In this document: positions 14,531 through 19,946 of the stretch, piece by piece | How the letters are laid out: the number at the start of each line of letters is the position of its first letter | Numbering within the stretch: position 1 is the first letter of the stretch | Assembly: GCA_017537905.1 (NCBI GenBank) | Contig: JAFYJX010000014.1 | Span: 1 to 19,946, forward strand | Direction: 5' to 3' | Source: Clostridiales bacterium | GTDB lineage: Bacteria; Bacillota_A; Clostridia; Saccharofermentanales; Saccharofermentanaceae | Length of the DNA stretch: 19,946 bases | Made by a program: the position numbers and the translations under genes | The notes under the pieces: model-generated | What the model saw: only the letters and a program-made list of their open reading frames with translations | Told to the model about the DNA's origin: nothing | Database searches by the model: none

Positions 14531-14559
14531 ATAGTAGTACAATTACGAACGCACTTCAA
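14531..14559 (-). promoter_or_regulatory. Promoter for the glycerophosphotransferase/YidC-sulfatase operon
   Basis: On the minus strand TTGAAG (14559-14554) and TACTAT (14536-14531) are 17 bp apart, each matching four of six sigma-A consensus bases. The predicted start leaves a leader of about 40 nt before ATG 14484. Confidence 0.45.
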
Positions 14560-14621
14560 CTTTTCTTATTTTATTCTTATTAGAAAAGCCACCGGAATAA
14601 CAGGGATTGTCTATAGAAAAC

Positions 14622-14659
14622 ATGCGCAGCCGCAGATCCTAATCACGGCTGATGCGCAT
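14622..14659 (-). terminator. Imperfect hairpin at the end of the GNAT gene
   Basis: ATGCGCAGCCG (14622-14632) pairs with CGGCTGATGCGCAT (14646-14659) with a three-base bulge. It spans the stop codon of the minus-strand acetyltransferase gene and is followed on that strand by a short T run (GTTTTC). It is a likely weak terminator that also insulates the downstream operon. Confidence 0.5.
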
Positions 14660-15205
14660 ATATCCGTAAAATACTAATCCGTCTTTGCTTATCAGACCTG
14701 AATCAATCCTGGTAAAGCCATAAGAACTGAAAGCTTCTTCGCGCTCAACAGCATAGTTCGGCACCTTAGATGCGATCTCGTTGCAGCCGAACATATCATA
14801 AGCGGGAGGAATAATGAGTGAGAGAATATCTGTGATCTTATCCGCTCTCTCATAATCACTTCTAAGGTCCAGACGCAGCAAGCCGTTTCCGTTAAAATCA
14901 TCATAGGATACTCTCTGGAAAAGCTCTATTGTTCCGATAACTTCAGAAGTTATTTTGTCAACGATAACCCATCTGACGAACCACTTGTTATCGTAAGAAT
15001 AGATCCAGAAATCGATCGCCTTAAGGATCTTCTCCATAGTGTCATAATAGAAGTTATCGCCGTCACAGTTATCGCTGTTAAAGAACGGCAGCGCATTCTT
15101 ATCACTGTATATCTTCAAAAGGTCTTCCGCATCAGACTTCTGAACATAACGAAGAAGAAATCTGTCGTTCTCAAATTGCGGACAAACATCATATACATTT
15201 TCCAT
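14639..15205 (-). CDS. GNAT-family N-acetyltransferase
   Basis: The product has 188 residues from the chosen start (MENVYDVCPQ). The layout is RimJ/RimL-like GNAT: FENDRFLLRYVQKSDAEDLLKIYSD, the central strand pair WVIVDKITSEVIGTIELF, a divergent acetyl-CoA loop region (LRSDYERADKITDILSL) and the final SSYGFTRIDSG. It should transfer acetyl from acetyl-CoA to an amine; the substrate is unknown. The reading frame is open 16 codons further upstream to 15253, but the promoter -10 lies inside that extension and GGAGG lies 8 bp before 15205, so the shorter form is correct. It ends with TAG, showing that amber is a normal stop here. Confidence 0.82.
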   Translation of the reverse strand: MENVYDVCPQFENDRFLLRYVQKSDAEDLLKIYSDKNALPFFNSDNCDGDNFYYDTMEKILKAIDFWIYSYDNKWFVRWVIVDKITSEVIGTIELFQRVSYDDFNGNGLLRLDLRSDYERADKITDILSLIIPPAYDMFGCNEIASKVPNYAVEREEAFSSYGFTRIDSGLISKDGLVFYGYMRISRD

Positions 15206-15213
15206 CTGGATAT

Positions 15214-15218
15214 CCTCC
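15214..15218 (-). promoter_or_regulatory. Ribosome binding site deciding the GNAT start
   Basis: GGAGG on the minus strand, 8 bp before ATG 15205. It selects this start over the upstream in-frame codon at 15253. Confidence 0.8.
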
Positions 15219-15241
15219 GGCAGCAGGTATTTATAAGACAG

Positions 15242-15270
15242 ATTATAGAACATTTGTTCTTATTTTTCAA
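15242..15270 (-). promoter_or_regulatory. Strong sigma-A-type promoter for the GNAT gene
   Basis: On the minus strand TTGAAA (15270-15265), a 17-bp spacer and a perfect TATAAT (15247-15242). The expected start near 15235 gives a leader of about 30 nt to ATG 15205. Confidence 0.85.
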
Positions 15271-15384
15271 GCGGATTAACTGCTACTGAAATGACAATGA
15301 TCCAGAGCAAAAAAGTAAAATTTTATATACAAATACGCTCTTTAAGAAGTAAAATATCTCTCACAGGCCTTTGACAGGTTTATT

Positions 15385-15389
15385 GGAGG
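15385..15389 (+). promoter_or_regulatory. Ribosome binding site selecting a TTG start
   Basis: GGAGG lies 8 bp before TTG 15398. The further upstream in-frame TTG at 15371 would place this site inside the gene and has no site of its own. Confidence 0.72.
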
Positions 15390-15397
15390 ACATCATT

Positions 15398-16996
15398 TTG
15401 GATTTTATTCGAAAGATAAATAAAGAAAAGTGTGTGCTTTTGACGACCATTTTATTTGTGGTGGTCATAACTCTGCTGGCCTGGCAGAGCGATGATGCTT
15501 ATCATGCATATGTTATGGCCAGACATCTTGTTGAGGGACATGGTTTTGTTTACAACATAGGTGAGAGAGCTACAGCCAGTACATGTCCGTTATTTACATT
15601 AGTTATTGCATTGGGCTATCTGTTGTTCAGAAATATGTACCTGGTTTCTCTGCTTATCTGCATTCTTTTCTCTTCTTTGGCGTATTTCGTTGTAGTTAAG
15701 AATTTCTGCAAAACACCGATCCAGGTCATAGCAGCTTTCTTATCATTTGTTCTCAGTCATTGTTTTATTGCTTATACGACTTCAGGATTAGAGAATTGTA
15801 TGCTGTTCTTTTTGGCAGCGTTGTTTTTAAAGATCTATATAGGCAAAGAAAAATATAAGGCACGGGACCTTTTTGAATTAGCTGTTCTCTTATCCCTGAT
15901 CGCAATGACCAGAATGGATATGGTATTGGCATTTGTCCCCGCAATTGTTTTCGGTTATTTATTCAGGAGAGAATCCTGTTCGTTTATTAAAGCCGTTTTA
16001 ATCGGATTAGCGGGACTTCTGCCTTTTATCTTATGGGAATTATTTGCAACGTTCTATTATGGTTTTCCGTTTCCTAATACTGCCTATGTCAAATTGGGAA
16101 CGGGTATACCGTTATCTGATTACTTAGTCAGAGGGCAGGAATATTTTTTTGTAACACTTCTATTCGATCCGATAGTTGTGTTGGTACCAATCATTTCCAT
16201 CTTTCTTGTTGCCATAAAAAAAGACAGGAAGATGATCGCATGTTCCTTGGGCACATTACTGTATATAGGGTATCTTTTCTACATAGGCGGAGACTTCATG
16301 GTCGGAAGACTATATACAGTTATATTCTTCATTTCCATAATCGTATTTTTGTGGTTTGTTAACAGCATAAATAACAAAAAAAGATTCGCAGCAGGCTGGC
16401 TTTCATTTGCTGTAGTATGCTTTGTTTTATCGATTCTTATCAGACAGGTAACCGTTTTGCCATTACTTCCATATGGCCCGATTGCTGATGAAAGAACATT
16501 TTATTTTATTAGGACATGTCTGATTAACAATACCCGTGCATATCTTAAGAACGGAAATTTACTTATATGGAAAACATGGTCGGCAGAAAAGGATGAATAT
16601 AAACTGAGGGAAGCCGGCGATGATGAGAGATATCTGGTTGATATGGCTTCGGGTATCGTTGTATATGAGTATTCTGATCATTATATGGTCGATAAATATG
16701 CATTGGGAGATCCTTTTTTATCCAAGCTTCCGGCCATATATACTCCTGATTGGCGCGTGGGACACATCTATAGAGATATTCCGGCGGGGTATGAGGAAAC
16801 TGTTAAGCATGATCAGAACATGATCCAGAATAAGAGTTTGAGTGAGTATTATGAAAAAATAAAACTCATTACCAGAGGACCTTTGTTCAGCAAGGATAGA
16901 ATTAAGGCCATAATTGATATAAATACAGGTAAATACGATTATCTCATCGATGATTATGTGTCTACTCTGGATGAGAATAACAGGCAGATACTATAG
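15398..16996 (+). CDS. GT-C membrane glycosyltransferase, AftB-like
   Basis: The product has 532 residues from a TTG start. After the first membrane span comes SDDAYHAYVMARHLVEGHGF (31-50), then VYNIGERATASTCPLFTLV. This matches the first-loop DD signature of GT-C enzymes of the arabinofuranosyltransferase AftB type, which use polyprenyl-phosphate-linked sugars outside the membrane. About ten hydrophobic segments follow, with a second family-like motif GGDFMVGRLYTVIFF. The C-terminal 170 residues are extracytoplasmic and mostly soluble. It should add a sugar to a surface glycan; arabinose is not implied. Its TAG stop overlaps the ribosome site of apt, so they share a transcript. The gene is visibly more AT-rich, with more TTT/TTA/ATA codons, than the envelope operon next door, suggesting transfer. 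Confidence 0.8.
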   Translation: MDFIRKINKEKCVLLTTILFVVVITLLAWQSDDAYHAYVMARHLVEGHGFVYNIGERATASTCPLFTLVIALGYLLFRNMYLVSLLICILFSSLAYFVVVKNFCKTPIQVIAAFLSFVLSHCFIAYTTSGLENCMLFFLAALFLKIYIGKEKYKARDLFELAVLLSLIAMTRMDMVLAFVPAIVFGYLFRRESCSFIKAVLIGLAGLLPFILWELFATFYYGFPFPNTAYVKLGTGIPLSDYLVRGQEYFFVTLLFDPIVVLVPIISIFLVAIKKDRKMIACSLGTLLYIGYLFYIGGDFMVGRLYTVIFFISIIVFLWFVNSINNKKRFAAGWLSFAVVCFVLSILIRQVTVLPLLPYGPIADERTFYFIRTCLINNTRAYLKNGNLLIWKTWSAEKDEYKLREAGDDERYLVDMASGIVVYEYSDHYMVDKYALGDPFLSKLPAIYTPDWRVGHIYRDIPAGYEETVKHDQNMIQNKSLSEYYEKIKLITRGPLFSKDRIKAIIDINTGKYDYLIDDYVSTLDENNRQIL

Positions 16997-17007
16997 GAGG
17001 CACAGCC

Positions 17008-17529
17008 ATGAAGAGCCTTGAAGACTATATTACTATCATCAACGATTTCCCGGAGGAAGGCGTCATCTATAGAGACATAACGTCGGTTATTGAGGATTCA
17101 GACGGTTTCAGACTGGCTATAGCAGAACTTATAAAGCTTCTGGATGGTGTCGAATTCGACAAGATCGTTGTCCTTGAATCGCGCGGGTTTATCTTCGGTG
17201 CTCCTATTGCTTATGAATTGAGAAAACCTATGGTCCTTGTCCGGAAAGCCGGCAAGCTTCCACGCGATACCGTATCACAGACTTATGATCTCGAGTATGG
17301 CAGCGCAACGGCCGAGATACATAAGAGTTCGATCAACCCCGGAGACAAGGTTATCCTTATCGACGACCTGATCGCTACCGGAGGAACCCTTCAGGCTGCG
17401 GCCAAATTGGTTGGGAAATTGGGTGGAGAGGTCATCAAGGCAGTTGCACTTGTCGAGCTCCGCGGTTTTAATGCCCGAAGCCGCCTTGATTTTGATATTG
17501 AAACAGTACTTTCATACGACGGTAAATAA
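17008..17529 (+). CDS. apt: Adenine phosphoribosyltransferase
   Basis: The product has 173 residues, the usual Apt length. It salvages adenine with PRPP to give AMP in the cytoplasm. It shows the family N-terminus (NDFPEEGVIYRDIT), ESRGFIFGAPIAYEL, the loop VRKAGKLPRDT and the PRPP-binding motif VILIDDLIATGGT. AGGAGG at 16995-17000 lies 7 bp before the ATG and overlaps the stop of the glycosyltransferase gene, so apt appears to be read from that gene's transcript. A clear terminator follows. The pairing of apt with a surface glycosyltransferase is odd and probably not functional. Confidence 0.96.
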   Translation: MKSLEDYITIINDFPEEGVIYRDITSVIEDSDGFRLAIAELIKLLDGVEFDKIVVLESRGFIFGAPIAYELRKPMVLVRKAGKLPRDTVSQTYDLEYGSATAEIHKSSINPGDKVILIDDLIATGGTLQAAAKLVGKLGGEVIKAVALVELRGFNARSRLDFDIETVLSYDGK

Positions 17530-17540
17530 CTTCCGGCAAT

Positions 17541-17569
17541 AAAGCTCCTGAACATATCAGGAGCTTTTT
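17541..17569 (+). terminator. Rho-independent terminator after apt
   Basis: AAAGCTCCTGA (17541-17551) pairs with TCAGGAGCTTT (17557-17567) across a 5-base loop and is followed by a T run. Confidence 0.93.
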
Positions 17570-17599
17570 ACTTGCGCTGTAACGGTTACAGGTAAGGTC

Positions 17600-17608
17600 T
17601 GATATAAT
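17600..17608 (+). promoter_or_regulatory. Extended -10 promoter of the PEBP lipoprotein gene
   Basis: TGATATAAT is a perfect TGnTATAAT element with no good -35 hexamer, the same design as the promoter at 6395. The predicted start near 17615 leaves a leader of about 43 nt to ATG 17658. Confidence 0.6.
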
Positions 17609-17657
17609 TTTGCTGTCAGTAGAAGAGCATGCAGATCATATGGGGAAGGAAATCATC

Positions 17658-18266
17658 ATGTAAATACAAAAACTGTCAGCACTTATCTTATGCATGGCTT
17701 TAATCCTCTCTTTTACGGGATGCGGAACGAAAGAAACTTCAGCAGACGTTCCCGTAACAGAGGCTGTCACAGAGTCATCCTCCGCTGCCGCAGCGGACAA
17801 CAGCGACGATAAATTCGTAAGCGCTTATCCGGCTTTTTTAGTCACTTCACAAAGCCTTCACGACGGCAAATGGGACGAGGCAACCGCCTTTGATGGCAAG
17901 AATGTTTCTCCTGAGCTGTCCTGGGAGCCTGTGGAAGGCGCCTCGACCTACGTCATCTACATGATCGACATGGATACCGCTTATATCATTCATTGGAAAT
18001 CAAGCGGCATTACGGATACGTCACTTCCCGAAGGCTGGGCTCCTTCTTCCGATTATGTCGGACCTCGTCCGTCGTCGGGAGTCACTCATCAGTATAATGT
18101 TTACGTTTTCGCTCTTAAGAATCCTGCCGAAAAAGTAAAAGGCAGCATCAGAGTAGTTTCTCCCAAGGCTCCCGAATTCATGGAAGCTTTGAATACGGAT
18201 GTTAACGGAAATACCGGAAACATAATCGCCGTCGGACGCGTATCGGGTTATTACACTGCAAAATAA
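17658..18266 (+). pseudogene. PEBP/YbhB-family lipoprotein gene with TAA at codon 2
   Basis: AAGGA (17646-17650) sits 7 bp before ATG 17658, but the next codon is TAA. In the same frame the following codons read IQKLSALILCMALILSFTGC, a textbook lipoprotein signal peptide with lipobox FTGC. So one base (for example AAA to TAA, Lys2) separates this from an intact gene. The only later ATG, 17694, has no ribosome site and would give a signal peptide with no basic residues. The rest is intact: an Ala/Ser/Glu linker, then a phosphatidylethanolamine-binding-protein domain with DGKNVSPELSW, YVIYMIDMDT, IIHWK, GPRPSSGVTHQY and NVYVFALKNP. Such proteins bind small anions or act as Raf-kinase-inhibitor-like proteins; the bacterial role is poorly known. 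It may be a fresh pseudogene, a base-call error, or initiate at a non-standard codon. Confidence 0.8.
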
Positions 18267-18267
18267 A

Positions 18268-18285
18268 CCTCGGATTGCTCCGAGG
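18268..18285 (+). terminator. Short hairpin after the PEBP gene
   Basis: CCTCGGA (18268-18274) pairs with TCCGAGG (18279-18285) across a 4-base loop. It is followed by CTTGGTAAATTT, not a clean T run, so it is at best a weak terminator. Confidence 0.5.
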
Positions 18286-18321
18286 CTTGGTAAATTTAAT
18301 TGCGAGATAATATTCGAACTG

Positions 18322-19263
18322 TTACTTTATTTTTCGCCAACACTTATCCTTCAGAAAAGCGCTTATTTTGCTTATATCTGCACTTTCATAATATGCAACA
18401 AGTAACTTTTTAAACTCGGAAACATGTTCCTCTGGAATAACGATCAATCCTAACCCATGTGCAATCATATAGTGATTGGCAAATATTACTGAAGCTCGCT
18501 TATTTCCATCTACAAATATCTGAGTCCTCATGCAATACATGCACAAGTCAATTGCTATATCTATTGCATCTTTCCCGGTTTTTAGAATACTACTGATCTG
18601 CTCTGATACTTGGGATTCTATGGGAATCGACGGAATGTAATTTGTTCCGCCTATCGTTACCGGTATTCCACGTATTCTTCCGCCATCATAAAAGAAGCCT
18701 TCGTTGACCAGTTTTGCTATGTGACACAACAGATAGTAATTACTGTCTGCCCTGATAACATCTTTATCAAGAATAAACTCCCAAGCATGTTTCAGGTTCA
18801 ATATCTTTTGCACATCATCAGCTGTCATTCCGTTGACCGTTCCATTCTCAATGATCTCTTCGGTCTGTGGAAATGTCGTGGCTACGCCTTCCAAAACTGC
18901 CTGATCATAGATGTTGGATTTCATGTTGGCTCTGGCGAAATCCAGATTGATGATTACATCCGCAGATAGTTCTTCTTCTACATATCCGTTTACAGCCAGT
19001 TCTTTGTCTATTCTTCGAATTTGCTTTCTTAATTCACGGGCTTCTTTCGTGTTGCGAAGCAACAACTGATACAGATCGTCAGAATATACATCTACGTATG
19101 TTGATGTCAGCTTGCCATTTTTTCTTTTTCTGATGTACAGATACTTACCGCTTTTGTTCTCCTTGATCTCCGGACTTCCGTCATATGGAATCAGATTTAA
19201 GCGTGCTTGATAATCTGCCTTTTCTTGAAGCAAACGCTGAATAATAGTAAAAGACTGTTCCAT
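18322..19263 (-). CDS. Fic/DOC-fold protein with degenerate active-site motif
   Basis: The product has 313 residues. The N-terminal 100 residues include a charged helical region and a Lys-rich basic patch (YLYIRKRKNGK). The Fic fold follows: an inhibitory-helix-like QAVLEGVATT (121-130), the flap region GGRIRGIPVTIGGTNYIP (194-211) and the core motif QIFVDGNKR (248-256). AMPylating Fic proteins have HxFx(D/E)GN(G/K)R; here the His is Gln248, and the Ser of the usual S-x-x-x-E-G inhibitory motif is Gln121. It keeps the anion-binding GNKR. It is either inactive as an AMP transferase or uses different chemistry. GAGG lies about 9 bp before the ATG, and a 13-bp inverted repeat lies just upstream, so autoregulation is possible. 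No partner antitoxin ORF is visible beside it. Confidence 0.85.
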   Translation of the reverse strand: MEQSFTIIQRLLQEKADYQARLNLIPYDGSPEIKENKSGKYLYIRKRKNGKLTSTYVDVYSDDLYQLLLRNTKEARELRKQIRRIDKELAVNGYVEEELSADVIINLDFARANMKSNIYDQAVLEGVATTFPQTEEIIENGTVNGMTADDVQKILNLKHAWEFILDKDVIRADSNYYLLCHIAKLVNEGFFYDGGRIRGIPVTIGGTNYIPSIPIESQVSEQISSILKTGKDAIDIAIDLCMYCMRTQIFVDGNKRASVIFANHYMIAHGLGLIVIPEEHVSEFKKLLVAYYESADISKISAFLKDKCWRKIK

Positions 19264-19274
19264 AGCAAAACCTC

Positions 19275-19320
19275 TTTAGGGAACTTTTTATAAGCAAATG
19301 GTACAATAAAGTTCCCTAAA
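19275..19320. repeat. 13-bp perfect inverted repeat upstream of the Fic gene
   Basis: TTTAGGGAACTTT (19275-19287) and AAAGTTCCCTAAA (19308-19320) are exact inverted copies 20 bp apart. The space between holds a TATAAA-like -10 for the minus-strand Fic gene, so each arm would flank its promoter. It could be an operator for a dimeric repressor, or a large-loop hairpin. The half-site GGGAAC is not a standard LexA box. Confidence 0.75.
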
Positions 19321-19336
19321 ACTCAATAGGGGATAA

Positions 19337-19747
19337 TTACAGATCTTTTTCTTCAAATGGTTTGTTCCACGAACCGATCTCAATCAGATTGCCTTCAGGA
19401 TCAGCGATATAACAAGTCCTCTGACCCCATGGTTCAGTTGTCGGTTCCAAGACCGGTGTAGCACCATGCTCTATTACACGCTTAAATGTATCATCGACTT
19501 CTTCAAAAGTGTCTACATAAAGCGCGAGTTCAAAGTGACCATTGAGACCTTTAACATATTCGTATTTATGATCCGTCATCTTCTCAAAGTCTTTTCGGCC
19601 AAAGAAAAGAAAAAGCGTACCGTCTTTCACGAGATACACATTTGAAGTATCTTCTGCCTCTTTGATCTCGAATCCCAGGATATCACGATAGAACCTGATC
19701 ATCCTGCCCATATCTTCAATGAATATACCAAAGCCATCTAATCTCAT
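19337..19747 (-). CDS. VOC-superfamily (glyoxalase/bleomycin-resistance fold) protein
   Basis: The product has 136 residues, a normal size for a two-module VOC protein. It has MRLDGFGIFIEDMGRMIRFYRDILGF at the start, the central GHFELALYVD, and the C-terminal TEPWGQRTCYIADPEGNLIEIGSW. In metal-dependent members Glu and His residues in these strands bind the metal; here Glu83 region (HFELAL) and the Glu in NLIEIGSW are candidates. The substrate is not predictable: lactoylglutathione lyase, fosfomycin or bleomycin resistance and unknown detoxification are all possible. AAGGG lies about 9 bp before the ATG. The Fic gene follows 73 bp downstream on the same strand. Confidence 0.9.
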   Translation of the reverse strand: MRLDGFGIFIEDMGRMIRFYRDILGFEIKEAEDTSNVYLVKDGTLFLFFGRKDFEKMTDHKYEYVKGLNGHFELALYVDTFEEVDDTFKRVIEHGATPVLEPTTEPWGQRTCYIADPEGNLIEIGSWNKPFEEKDL

Positions 19748-19758
19748 AGCTATATCCC

Positions 19759-19890
19759 TTATTCTATAATCTTAAAACATAATTGACCTGAACCATCCTT
19801 GATCAAGGTCATTATAACATGCCCTTTTAGGCGTAGTCCCTTAAACTTGTGAGATGGAATGTTGAGTCGACCGGGGCGGATGCAGTCTCT
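19759..19890 (-). pseudogene. Possible 3' remnant of a coding frame upstream of the VOC gene
   Basis: On the minus strand 43 codons are open between two TAA codons, with no start codon at the front. The predicted residues look protein-like (GRLNIPSHKFKGLRLKG, then HVIMTLIKDGSGQ and CFKIIE). A neighbouring frame also stays open through 19946 toward the edge, so an old frameshift is possible. It may be chance in a short region. Confidence 0.22.
19797..19808. promoter_or_regulatory. Perfect 12-bp palindrome upstream of the VOC gene
   Basis: CCTTGATCAAGG, 50 bp before the VOC start, lies within a looser dyad with outer arms TTGACC (19784-19788 region) and GGTCA (19807-19811). It is a candidate repressor site. 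It also lies inside the possible reading-frame remnant, so it could be incidental. Confidence 0.35.
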
Positions 19891-19946
19891 TTATTTATGT
19901 TGCAAAGAATGTATATCCACTGTCCCTCGCTTATTGCATCTGAGCC

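Overview
The window looks like a chromosomal segment of a Gram-positive Clostridia-type bacterium, in the broad Lachnospiraceae/Oscillospiraceae range. The evidence is strong AGGAGG-like ribosome sites, lipoprotein signal peptides, a CDP-glycerol-type glycerophosphotransferase, several TAATG stop/start couplings and moderate GC. This placement is inferred from gene content; no marker gene fixes a species. TAA, TGA and TAG all occur as ordinary gene ends here (TAG ends the genes at 14639 and 16996), so the genetic code looks standard.

Positions 1-5069 are the most unusual part. One reading frame runs from the left edge to 3657. It encodes a repetitive Pro/Thr-rich surface region, one membrane span, an Ala-rich tract with ten Phe-Lys-Pro motifs, and a helical rod of about 270 residues. 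The frame is broken by a single in-frame TAG at 2044-2046. Thirty bases later comes a 100-residue exported or lipoprotein-like peptide with four Val-Tyr-Gly-Pro-Pro motifs. Its stop overlaps the start of a radical SAM/SPASM enzyme. This looks like a modified-peptide (RiPP-like) system and is my best candidate for an undescribed one.

Positions 5128-8420 hold a short-chain dehydrogenase with an SCP2-like protein. After them comes a pair read from a near-leaderless extended -10 promoter: a SASA-family esterase homologue that has lost its apparent catalytic residues, coupled to a stand-alone CBS-domain protein. Positions 8462-10441 hold an unrecognised membrane protein (minus strand) and a small lipoprotein (plus strand).

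Positions 10493-14484 (minus) are a two-gene envelope operon: a CDP-glycerol glycerophosphotransferase-like enzyme translationally coupled to a 919-residue fusion of a YidC/Oxa1 domain to a sulfatase/LTA-synthase-like ectodomain. The YidC part has Asn where insertases have the groove Arg. A GNAT acetyltransferase (minus), a GT-C (AftB-like) membrane glycosyltransferase and apt follow.

The right end carries a PEBP-family lipoprotein gene whose second codon is TAA, a Fic-fold protein with Gln in place of the catalytic His beside a 13-bp inverted repeat, a VOC-family protein, and what may be the tail of a decayed reading frame. Three proteins here (SASA, Fic and YidC domain) keep their fold signature but lack a defining active-site residue, and two genes contain single nonsense codons.
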